From: CAYJII01 sp964370225
GTDB lineage: Bacteria > Bacillota > Clostridia > Oscillospirales > Ruminococcaceae
Length of the DNA stretch: 5,517 nucleotides
Direction: 5' to 3'
Assembly: GCA_964370225.1 (NCBI GenBank)
Contig: CAYJII010000065.1
Coordinates: 1-5,517 of the forward strand
Shown here: positions 1-5,517 of the stretch, one piece after another
Layout of the letters: the number at the start of each line of letters is the position of its first letter
How positions within the stretch are numbered: the stretch's first letter is position 1
Notes under the pieces: generated by a model
What the model was told of the DNA's origin: nothing
Database searches by the model: none
The model's input: only the letters and a program-made list of their open reading frames with translations
Program-made: the position numbers and the translations under genes

Positions 1-4
1 ACTC

Positions 5-1906
5 ATGATTTTAGTGCTTGTTATTACTGGAATATTGCTATCAGTAGGTACATATCTAATGCTTCACACAGCATACACAGAATTTCACAATGAAGCTTAT
101 AGCCAAATTGTACAGATAGAAGAAATTTTAGTAGAGAATGACGAAACAGTTATACAGTTACAAGAGGAACTGAAAACTGACTTTTTAATCCGAGCCAAAG
201 CAGCGGCTTATATGATACAATACAATAAAGAAATTATATATGATATCGAAAAATTAGAGGAAATTACAGATTTGCTACAAATAGACGAGATACATCTTTT
301 TACTCCAGAAGGTGTGATTTATAGCGGAAATGTACCTGATTACTATGGATTTAGCATGGAATCAGGAGATCAAATGCGTTTTTTCTCTCCAATGCTTGAT
401 GATTATGACCTTGAACTAGCTCAAGATGTAACACCGAATACTGCTGAAGGAAAAGAGATGCAGTATGTAGCGGTGTGGAGCGAAGATAGACAGCATATCG
501 TTGAAATTGGTATTGAACCGCTAAGACTTTTGGAGGCGATGGCAGCCACGGAGCTTTCGTATATATTTTCGCGCCTCACACATACTGCAAACACCATGTT
601 TTTTGCAGTAGATGCTATAAGTGGGGAAATTATCAGTAGTACGAGTCAGGAAATCGATGGATTATACTTAAGCGATTTTGGCCTTTCAAACTTTAGTCCT
701 GAGGATGTCGGGGTATCTCTTAACGCAACTATTTTAGGGGAGCCTGGGCATGTGCTTATGCTTCAGCAATCTGAAAATATTTATATTGGGTATTACCAAA
801 ATCATGTGTCAGTTTACACTTCAACACTTACGAGTATTGCATATATTGTTGGAATTTCCTTAATAGTAGCAGTGCTGATAATTGCACTAATATATTATAT
901 ACTAGACCGTGTGGTGTTATGTGGGCTATTTGAACTAGAAAAAGGGATGGGACTAATTGCTAGTGGCGATTTAGAGCATAAAATGAATGTAGCAGGTCTA
1001 CCGGAATTTGAAGCATTGAGCAACAATGTTAATTTTATGGTAAAACGAGTTGTAGAATCTTCTAGAAAATTTTCTACTATTTTTGAACATGTCAATGTTC
1101 CAATAGCTATGTACGAATGCAAAACTGACGCTGTAATTGCAACTGGTAAATTATCAGAAATTTTGCAAATCAGTAATGATTGCCTAAAACAAGAATTCAA
1201 ATCACCAGAAAATTTCATAGCTTTTATTGAAGAAATAATGGCACATCCTCATATTAGTGAAAAAGACGTGTATGCGCTTTCTACTGAGGATGGGGAACGG
1301 TATTTGAAAATTATGCGATATCAAGATGGAGAAACCGACTGGGGGCTTATCGTGGACTCTACTGATGAAATTATTGAGAAAAATAAAATTAAAAAGGAAC
1401 GAGACTTGGATTTCCTCACGGGGCTTTATGGGAAACGTGCTTTTTTTGAGTTAGCAGAAGCGTTAACAAAACATCCTGATAAGATAAAAAAATCAGCAAT
1501 CTTAATGTTTGATCTAGATAATCTTAAATATGTTAATGACACTTGGGGGCATGAAACAGGAGATAAATTCATTTTTGCAGCAGCTAAAGTTTTACATAAT
1601 AGCAAACACGAAAACAAGCTTTGCTCGCGATTAAGTGGTGACGAGTTTGCTATGATTTTATATGGGGTAGAGGAGTATAGCGAGCTTGAACATGAGTTAG
1701 AGCAAATAAAAGAAGAATTTGCGCAAACTTATATTACTACACCTACAGGCGAAAAACATAAGGTGAGTGCTTCTATAGGATATTCACTTTATCCACAACA
1801 AAATGATTCATTTCAAACTTGTCTAAACTTTGCAGATAAAGCAATGTATACTGCAAAAAGTAGATGTAAGGGAAGCGTAGAAAAATATAATCCTAGCGAT
1901 CATTAG
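5..1906 (+). CDS. Membrane-bound sensor diguanylate cyclase (extracellular sensor, HAMP, PAS-like, GGDEF)
   Basis: Predicted to make cyclic di-GMP from two GTP at the inner face of the membrane in response to an external signal. Residues 1-20 form a hydrophobic helix. Residues ~21-277 are an extracellular domain of double-Cache size, and VEIGIEP (166-172) resembles a Cache strand. A second membrane helix spans 278-300, followed by HAMP (~301-353), a weak PAS-like domain (~355-455) and a GGDEF domain (~465-630). The GGDEF domain has the entry motif DFLTGLYGKR (469-478), metal-site D503 and D546 (FDLDNLK, SGDEF), and active-site loop SGDEF at 544-548. SGDEF in place of GGDEF occurs in active cyclases. 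The inhibitory RxxD site is absent: HENK occupies 535-538. The first ATG lies four bases inside the window, directly at the membrane helix with no basic residues before it and no visible ribosome site. The true start may therefore lie upstream. The transmitter architecture is clear; the ligand is unknown. Confidence 0.9.
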   Translation: MILVLVITGILLSVGTYLMLHTAYTEFHNEAYSQIVQIEEILVENDETVIQLQEELKTDFLIRAKAAAYMIQYNKEIIYDIEKLEEITDLLQIDEIHLFTPEGVIYSGNVPDYYGFSMESGDQMRFFSPMLDDYDLELAQDVTPNTAEGKEMQYVAVWSEDRQHIVEIGIEPLRLLEAMAATELSYIFSRLTHTANTMFFAVDAISGEIISSTSQEIDGLYLSDFGLSNFSPEDVGVSLNATILGEPGHVLMLQQSENIYIGYYQNHVSVYTSTLTSIAYIVGISLIVAVLIIALIYYILDRVVLCGLFELEKGMGLIASGDLEHKMNVAGLPEFEALSNNVNFMVKRVVESSRKFSTIFEHVNVPIAMYECKTDAVIATGKLSEILQISNDCLKQEFKSPENFIAFIEEIMAHPHISEKDVYALSTEDGERYLKIMRYQDGETDWGLIVDSTDEIIEKNKIKKERDLDFLTGLYGKRAFFELAEALTKHPDKIKKSAILMFDLDNLKYVNDTWGHETGDKFIFAAAKVLHNSKHENKLCSRLSGDEFAMILYGVEEYSELEHELEQIKEEFAQTYITTPTGEKHKVSASIGYSLYPQQNDSFQTCLNFADKAMYTAKSRCKGSVEKYNPSDH

Positions 1907-1931
1907 GATATATGTTTAGTTTTTTATTAGC

Positions 1932-1989
1932 TAAACCACTTATAATTGGCAGTTATTATATCTTGTAACTACCGATTATAAGTGGTATA
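1932..1989. repeat. Long imperfect dyad between the GGDEF gene and satP
   Basis: Perfect 12-bp arms, ACCACTTATAAT (1935-1946) and ATTATAAGTGGT (1975-1986), extend inward through a G-T pair, two further pairs, one mismatch and five pairs (1951-1955 with 1966-1970). As RNA this gives a stem of about 20 bp with a ~10-base loop. No solid T-run follows, so it is a poor classical terminator for the upstream gene. As DNA, the right arm covers the spacer and extended -10 of the satP promoter and the left arm lies upstream of its -35, which looks like an operator pair about 40 bp apart. A second, short inverted repeat, GTTTAG (1914-1919) with CTAAAC (1931-1936), overlaps its left edge. Which role is real cannot be decided from sequence. 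Confidence 0.7.
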
Positions 1990-1991
1990 CT
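1963..1991 (+). promoter_or_regulatory. Sigma-A-type promoter for satP
   Basis: TTGTAA (1963-1968, four of six consensus bases) and TATACT (1986-1991, five of six) are separated by exactly 17 bp. TG at 1983-1984 gives an extended -10. Transcription would start near 1998, leaving a ~30-base leader before the AGGAGG ribosome site at 2013-2018 and ATG at 2027. It overlaps the right arm of the dyad, so regulation of initiation is plausible. Confidence 0.65.
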
Positions 1992-2026
1992 AGATAAGTT
2001 ATTTTATTTATTAGGAGGATTTTTTC

Positions 2027-2680
2027 ATGGCGCAAATTTCAGGCCCAACTACAAATATCTCAGTTAGTGTGGGCAATCCGTCCGCAATTGGACTTCTTGG
2101 TCTCTCTATGGTAACTCTGGTTGCTGCATCACAAAAATTAGGTATCACAGAGGGGACATCATTGGTTATTCCTTGGGCAATCTTTTTGGGAGCTATTGCA
2201 CAAATTTATGCAGGTGCGATAGACTTAAAACTTAAAAACGTTTTTGGAGCTACTGCTTTCTTTGGGTATGGTCTATTTTGGATGGGTATGGCTTCGACTT
2301 GGCTTATTCAAAATGGGGTTTTCGGTGAAGCTATGCAAGCAAGTGCTGACACAAAACAACTTGGCTTTGCTTTTATCGGATATTTGATTTTCACATTATT
2401 AATGACAATTGCATCAACCGAAACGAACAAGTTACTATTTATCGATTTTGTTTTGATAGATATATTATTCCTTGGTTTGGCGTGCAGCACACTTGGTTTT
2501 ATGCCACATTTCTTCCATCAAATGGCAGCATATGCTGAACTTGCAATCGCACTAGTTTCATTCTACGGAGTTGGCGCAAATGTAATAAATACTACTTTCG
2601 GAAGAGAATTTTTACCATTGGGTAAGCCATTGGGGATTTTCAAAAAAACTATTGCTACAGTCGATGAGAAAACGGCTTAA
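2027..2680 (+). CDS. satP: Acetate/succinate transporter, GPR1/FUN34/YaaH (SatP) family
   Basis: Integral cytoplasmic-membrane protein of 217 residues, the usual bacterial SatP size. The family moves acetate, and in E. coli also succinate, with protons. The N-terminal family signature is NPSAIGL at 17-23; E. coli has NPAPLGL, so the second proline is alanine here. GAIAQIYAG (55-63), FGATAFFGYGLFW (73-85) and the tail FGREFLPLGKP (191-201) match the conserved segments of the family. Six membrane helices are visible at about 19-35, 46-64, 75-95, 113-130, 137-157 and 165-187. ATG at 2027 is fixed by AGGAGG eight bases upstream. The gene has its own promoter and a downstream hairpin terminator, so it looks monocistronic. 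In a fermenting anaerobe it could export or take up acetate; the direction and exact substrate are not shown by sequence. Confidence 0.92.
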   Translation: MAQISGPTTNISVSVGNPSAIGLLGLSMVTLVAASQKLGITEGTSLVIPWAIFLGAIAQIYAGAIDLKLKNVFGATAFFGYGLFWMGMASTWLIQNGVFGEAMQASADTKQLGFAFIGYLIFTLLMTIASTETNKLLFIDFVLIDILFLGLACSTLGFMPHFFHQMAAYAELAIALVSFYGVGANVINTTFGREFLPLGKPLGIFKKTIATVDEKTA

Positions 2681-2728
2681 ATTTTAAATGCTTTATAACA
2701 ATGTATTTAAAAGCACGGATGCAATCAT

Positions 2729-2772
2729 AAAAAAGCTGTTACAAATGAGTAATCATTTGTAACAGCTTTTTT
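2729..2772. terminator. Bidirectional intrinsic terminator between convergent genes
   Basis: A perfect 20-bp stem (2729-2748 with 2753-2772) closes a GTAA tetraloop. The right arm ends in seven T (2767-2773) on the + strand, and the left arm starts with six A (2729-2734), giving a U-run for - strand transcription. It lies 48 bases after the satP stop and 75 bases after the stop of the convergent GH130 gene, so it can serve both. An extra AT-only repeat, TTTTAAAT/ATTTAAAA (2682-2689/2705-2712), precedes it and is probably unimportant. Confidence 0.92.
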
Positions 2773-2847
2773 TAAACTAAAGTTAACTGCAATACCAGTA
2801 TTCTATTATAATTTTTCTATGCTAAAACACAAGTATGATTTCAACTA

Positions 2848-3894
2848 CTATAGTGATGTTGATCTTTGCTCTGTGTGGTTTGATGCAAATTTAGCATATT
2901 CTTCTGGAGTGCAAGGATGAGGATGCTTTCTCATAAATGAAAGAAGCTCGTCTACAGTAGTAAACGCAAGTCCTGTTACTGTGTCAGCAGCACCATAATA
3001 AATTGCAATTCTGCCAGTTTCGGCATCGTATAAATTAGCACAAGGGAATGTTACATTTGGAACATCGCCTGTTAGTTCGTAATCAGTTTCAGGGCCAAAA
3101 ATGTAAAACAGTCCGCGTTCTTTTACTATCCATGGTTTTTCGATATCTAAAAGTGCTACCCCTAGTCTATATACAAAACCATTACAAGAGTTTAAAACAC
3201 CATGATAAATCATCAACCAACCTTCGTCAGTTTCAATAGGTGTAGGTCCTGGACCAACTTTTTTAGATTGCCAGCCAGTTATAGGGCTTGTTCCGAAAAC
3301 ATATCTATGTTTGCCCCAATAAGTCATGTCAGGGCTTTCGCTGTAGAAAATATCGCCGAATGGTGTGTGACCTGTATCACTAGGGCGGCTAACCATTGCG
3401 TAGTTATCACCTATTTTTCTAGGGAACATTACACCATTTCTGTTGTAAGGAAGGAAAGCATTTTCTAGCTGATGGAAAGTTTTGAAATCATAAGTGTATG
3501 CTACACCTATTGTAGGGCCGTGATATCCATTACACCAAGTAATGTAGTATCTATCTTCAATAAAGCAAACTCTTGGGTCGTATCTGTATTCTTTTCTTGT
3601 GATTTCGCTATCGCCTTCAAAGACTATCGGGTCATGGTTTATTTCCCAGTTAATACCGTCCTTAGAAAATCCAGCGAAAATATCCATGTTTACACCACGG
3701 TTATCACATCTAAAAACGCCAGCATAAGCGCCTTCAAATGGAACAACTGCTGAGTTGAATATGGAATTTGAAGTAGGGATTGCATCTCTTTTTATAATCG
3801 GATTTGCATCGTATCTCCACACGGGATGAATATAACCTTCTGGCTTTTCTTGCCAAGGCATGTTAGGTAAATTTGCGCCAATTATTTTTGCCAT
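2848..3894 (-). CDS. GH130 family beta-mannoside phosphorylase (likely beta-1,4-mannosyl-N-acetylglucosamine type)
   Basis: Cytoplasmic enzyme of 348 residues with no signal peptide. GH130 enzymes split beta-mannosides with phosphate to give mannose 1-phosphate. Family landmarks in order are NSIFNSAVVPF (43-53), FRCD (61-64), YDPRVCFIEDRYYITWCNG (105-123), RPSDTGHTPFGDIFYSESPD (170-189), GPGPTPI (214-220), YHGV (230-233) and TGDVPNVTFPCANL (275-288), ending GAADT (301-305). D106 in YDPRV is the expected proton donor. R62, R170 and H231 are candidate phosphate ligands by family position. From memory, the protein is close along its whole length to the gut enzymes Uhgb_MP and BT1033, which act on mannosyl-GlcNAc from N-glycans (EC 2.4.1.320); mannooligosaccharide phosphorylase is the alternative. 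ATG at 3894 follows AAAGAGGTG (complement of 3902-3910) by seven bases. No sugar transporter or other glycosidase is beside it. Confidence 0.9.
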   Translation of the reverse strand: MAKIIGANLPNMPWQEKPEGYIHPVWRYDANPIIKRDAIPTSNSIFNSAVVPFEGAYAGVFRCDNRGVNMDIFAGFSKDGINWEINHDPIVFEGDSEITRKEYRYDPRVCFIEDRYYITWCNGYHGPTIGVAYTYDFKTFHQLENAFLPYNRNGVMFPRKIGDNYAMVSRPSDTGHTPFGDIFYSESPDMTYWGKHRYVFGTSPITGWQSKKVGPGPTPIETDEGWLMIYHGVLNSCNGFVYRLGVALLDIEKPWIVKERGLFYIFGPETDYELTGDVPNVTFPCANLYDAETGRIAIYYGAADTVTGLAFTTVDELLSFMRKHPHPCTPEEYAKFASNHTEQRSTSL

Positions 3895-3942
3895 AATTTT
3901 ACACCTCTTTAAATGATTTTTATTTTGTGTATTACATGTTTA

Positions 3943-3971
3943 ATTATATACTATTGATTTTAAAATTGCAA
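3943..3971 (-). promoter_or_regulatory. Sigma-A-type promoter for the GH130 gene
   Basis: On the - strand, TTGCAA (complement of 3966-3971) and a perfect TATAAT (complement of 3943-3948) are separated by exactly 17 bp. Initiation near 3936 gives a ~41-base leader carrying the GAGGTG ribosome site. The -35 lies in a small palindrome, ATTGCAAT (3965-3972). The gene can therefore be transcribed independently of the transporter remnant upstream. Confidence 0.75.
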
Positions 3972-4001
3972 TATATAAATTAGCTTATCCAATCTTTTTC
4001 T

Positions 4002-4305
4002 TCACGCAGTTTCCATTGGCGTGCTTGCCATGTTAACAAACATTTCTGTATTCAGCGAAGAAATAAAATACCGTATAACATGCTTTTTATAGGCGCAAGT
4101 AACTCTAAGGTATAAATCTACAATAATCTTAGAAATGTCACCTTCAACTAAAATAGTTTGCGTTACTATTTCCTTAGGGCGGATTTTTTATTTAAATTTA
4201 TGCTGACATAAGTTGCATGCTTCAAACCAACCCTCATCTTCAACAAAAGTACTATTCATATGCAAATTTGCTCCAGATAAAAAGTATTTTTTCGTTATAG
4301 TCAGC
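4002..4305 (-). other. Gene-free stretch, possibly decayed coding sequence
   Basis: No intact gene is convincing here. In one - strand frame, protein-like sequence runs from about 4305 to a TGA at 4002-4004, broken once by TAA at 4188-4190 beside a run of six T (4184-4189). The part before the break includes STFVEDEGWFEACNLCQ; the part after it includes EIVTQTILVEGDISKIIVDL and RVTCAYKKHVIRYFISSLNT. Near the end a different frame looks better (TWQARQWKLREEKDWIS, ending at TAA about 3973), which would fit a frameshift. I do not recognise the family. The only other structure seen is a 7-bp hairpin AAATAGT/ACTATTT (4151-4157/4165-4171) and a 10-bp palindrome at 4262-4271. Chance open frames remain possible. 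Confidence 0.3.
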
Positions 4306-4383
4306 TTATTTTGTGATTTTCCATGATTTTCTGAGGGTACGTCTGTCACACAAATTTTTATATATGCCATTAGTAGCAATCAA
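4306..4383 (-). pseudogene. Orphaned C-terminal tail of the ABC exporter ATPase, cut off by a TAG
   Basis: Directly after the TAG at 4384-4386, the same frame continues for 25 codons to TAA at 4306-4308, reading LIATNGIYKNLCDRR and then TLRKSWKITK. Exporter ATPases typically end GSHEELLAKNGIYKNL followed by a basic tail and a K/W-I ending, so this is the expected continuation with one residue replaced by stop. A single base change (CAG or GAG to TAG) explains it. The tail has no start codon or ribosome site of its own and would not be made without readthrough. Confidence 0.7.
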
Positions 4384-5436
4384 CTATTCGTGCGAGCCTT
4401 GTTCTTTTATCTCGCCATTGTCGACAACAATAATGTTATCTGCGTGTTTTATACTTGAAAGTTTGTGTGCTATAACTATTAGCGTTTTAGCTTCTACAAG
4501 GTCATTTATCGCTTCCTGTATATGATGTTCGTTATCAAGGTCTATAGAGGCAGTAGCTTCATCAAGCAAAATAATCGGTGCATCTTTAAGTATAGCTCTT
4601 GCGATTGAAATGCGCTGTTTTTCTCCACCAGAAAGGGAACTGCCACCGCTTGTTACCATAGTATCAAAGCCATCATTAAGCGCCATTATAAAGTCGTAAC
4701 AACGAGCTTTTTTTGCTGCTTCTATGACATCTTCTTTTGTAGCGTCATCTCTACCAAAAGCAATATTGTTGTAAATAGTGTCATTAAAGAGATATACTTT
4801 TTGGAAAACCATGCTGATATGTTTATAGAGTTCCTTCGTAGAGATTTTACTAATATCCACACCACCTATTGAAATTTCACCTTTGTTCACATCCCAAAAG
4901 CGTGCTATCAGGTTTGTTATAGTAGTTTTACCGCTACCGCTTCTACCGACTAAAGCTGTTAGCTCTCCGTGATTAAAATGTAAGTTTAAATTTTCAAGAA
5001 CTTTCACATCGTTGGCATATGAAAAATCAACATTTTCAAATTTTATGTCATAGTTTTCAGGTGCCTCAGTAGCTCTTTTTTCAATTTCCTCTTTCTCTAC
5101 CATATGGTTAGTTGGACCAAAAGTAAGTTCATCATATGTATCTAGATGGAAAAATTGCGATTTGGGGTTTTGAAAGACAGTACCAACTAACAATGAACGC
5201 TCTTGAACGGATTTGTTAGCCATATTTTGATTGTCTATCAGAACCTCACCAGACATATTGCCTTTGTAATATTGTGGAATTATTCCGTTTATCATTTCTA
5301 AAATAGTAGATTTACCCGAACCACTTTTCCCAGTTAATAAAATAAACTCGCCTCTATTGATTAAAAAACTGAGATTGTTTAGAGCGCCCTTCGTGTTTTC
5401 GCCATATGAATATGTTATATTTTTGAACTCTATCAT
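4384..5436 (-). CDS. Chimeric ABC ATPase: front half of an ECF ATPase fused to an exporter-type ATP-binding domain
   Basis: 350 residues from ATG at 5436, with no membrane helices. Residues 1-~121 are ECF-ATPase-like: Walker A GKSGSGKST (36-44), Q-loop VFQNPKSQFF (87-96) and the ECF-typical DELTFGPTN (102-110). This half stops before any signature, Walker B or switch histidine. Residues ~125-350 form a complete exporter domain: Walker A GRSGSGKTT (164-172), Q-loop Q212, FQKVYLFNDTIYNNI (211-225), signature LSGGEKQ (268-274), Walker B IILLDEATASID (288-299) and switch H324. Exporters of this type normally carry six membrane helices before this domain, and none are present. The likely cause is an in-frame deletion joining the first ATPase gene of an ECF operon to the last part of a neighbouring exporter gene. 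The protein also ends early, at a TAG after GSHE. It may be a pseudogene or may still bind ATP; transport by itself is not expected. A GTG at 5445 is less likely as start because it lies within the ribosome site. Confidence 0.82.
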   Translation of the reverse strand: MIEFKNITYSYGENTKGALNNLSFLINRGEFILLTGKSGSGKSTILEMINGIIPQYYKGNMSGEVLIDNQNMANKSVQERSLLVGTVFQNPKSQFFHLDTYDELTFGPTNHMVEKEEIEKRATEAPENYDIKFENVDFSYANDVKVLENLNLHFNHGELTALVGRSGSGKTTITNLIARFWDVNKGEISIGGVDISKISTKELYKHISMVFQKVYLFNDTIYNNIAFGRDDATKEDVIEAAKKARCYDFIMALNDGFDTMVTSGGSSLSGGEKQRISIARAILKDAPIILLDEATASIDLDNEHHIQEAINDLVEAKTLIVIAHKLSSIKHADNIIVVDNGEIKEQGSHE

Positions 5437-5517
5437 AAATACCACCTCATTACAATAAGACCTATTAAAACAAGTAGGGAACAGTAGTCGAACACGCGGA
5501 ATTTTGTATCATGCATT
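5433..5517 (-). CDS. Partial membrane protein, probably the C-terminus of an EcfT-type transmembrane component
   Basis: The last 27 codons of a gene entering from the right edge, ending TGA at 5433-5435. The peptide has a charged stretch (HDTKFRVFD) and then one membrane-spanning segment (YCSLLVLIGLIVMRWYL). The stop overlaps the ATG of the ATPase gene by four bases (ATGA), so the two are translationally coupled in one operon. In clostridial ECF clusters the gene before the ATPase is usually EcfT, and the terminal membrane segment fits. The piece is too short for a firm family call. Reading from the edge, the ATG at 5516 is probably an internal methionine. Confidence 0.6.
   Translation of the reverse strand, partial: MHDTKFRVFDYCSLLVLIGLIVMRWYL
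5442..5448 (-). promoter_or_regulatory. Ribosome binding site that sets the start of the chimeric ATPase
   Basis: GAGGTGG on the - strand lies five bases before ATG at 5436. An in-frame GTG at 5445 falls inside this motif and has no other site upstream, so the ATG is preferred and the first three residues of the longer reading (MVF) are not part of the protein. Confidence 0.75.

Noticed and set aside
895..1617. - strand open frames opposite the GGDEF sensor gene
   Set aside because: They are antisense shadows of the HAMP/PAS/GGDEF coding region with no start signals of their own.
3202..3753. Two + strand open frames (88 and 93 codons) opposite the GH130 gene
   Set aside because: They are antisense to a well-conserved enzyme, lack ribosome sites and family-like sequence, and are explained by the codon structure of the opposite strand.
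4262..4271. 10-bp palindrome GCAAATTTGC as an operator
   Set aside because: It is isolated, not next to any promoter, and short palindromes are common in AT-rich sequence.
4281..4298. A/T-run repeat (AAAAAGTATTTTTT) as terminator of the ECF/ABC operon
   Set aside because: The stem is only A-T pairs with a tiny loop and no G-C clamp, so it would not form a stable terminator hairpin.
4188..4379. 63-codon - strand open frame starting at TTG, with a CxxC near its end
   Set aside because: It overlaps the orphaned exporter tail in another frame, starts at TTG without a ribosome site, and its internal ATG at 4259 has only a weak GGAG eleven bases away. I treat it as part of the possible decayed stretch, not a gene.
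1..5517. CRISPR array, tRNA/rRNA gene, insertion sequence, riboswitch
   Set aside because: No regularly spaced repeats, cloverleaf, transposase motif or paired terminal repeats, or recognisable riboswitch core was seen on either strand.

Overview
The window is AT-rich with strong Shine-Dalgarno sites (AGGAGG, GAGGTG, GAGGTGG) and sigma-A-like promoters. Its families are a Cache/HAMP/GGDEF-type sensor, a SatP acetate transporter, a GH130 mannoside phosphorylase and an ECF/ABC cluster. Together these suggest a low-GC Gram-positive, most likely an anaerobic, possibly gut-associated clostridial bacterium. This is inferred from gene content and base composition only; I cannot name the species.

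Layout. On the + strand, a membrane-bound diguanylate cyclase-like sensor (5-1906) is followed by a 120-base gap. The gap holds a long dyad and an extended -10 promoter for a separately transcribed acetate/succinate transporter of the GPR1/FUN34/YaaH (SatP) family (2027-2680). A perfect 20-bp hairpin at 2729-2772 lies between this gene and a convergent gene on the - strand. That gene (2848-3894) encodes a GH130 mannosyl phosphorylase, very like the beta-1,4-mannosyl-N-acetylglucosamine phosphorylases, and has its own near-consensus promoter at 3943-3971. Roughly 3972-4305 contains no convincing intact gene, only a stretch that may be decayed coding sequence. From 4306 to the right edge, the - strand carries the end of an ECF-type operon. 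This consists of the last 27 codons of a membrane protein (probably EcfT), overlapping by ATGA with an ATP-binding protein gene.

The most notable object is that ATPase gene (4384-5436). Its first ~120 residues are the front half of an ECF-type ATPase, with Walker A and Q-loop but no signature motif or Walker B. These run straight into a complete exporter-type nucleotide-binding domain with no membrane domain. I infer a large in-frame deletion that removed the rest of the ECF ATPase and at least the membrane part of one exporter. The frame is then stopped by TAG exactly where the exporter family continues, and 25 further exporter-like codons follow in frame. I read this as a degenerating transporter operon, not a new system.

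The working genes suggest c-di-GMP signalling in response to an external cue, movement of acetate/succinate, and phosphorolysis of host- or plant-derived mannosides. No direct link between these functions is visible.
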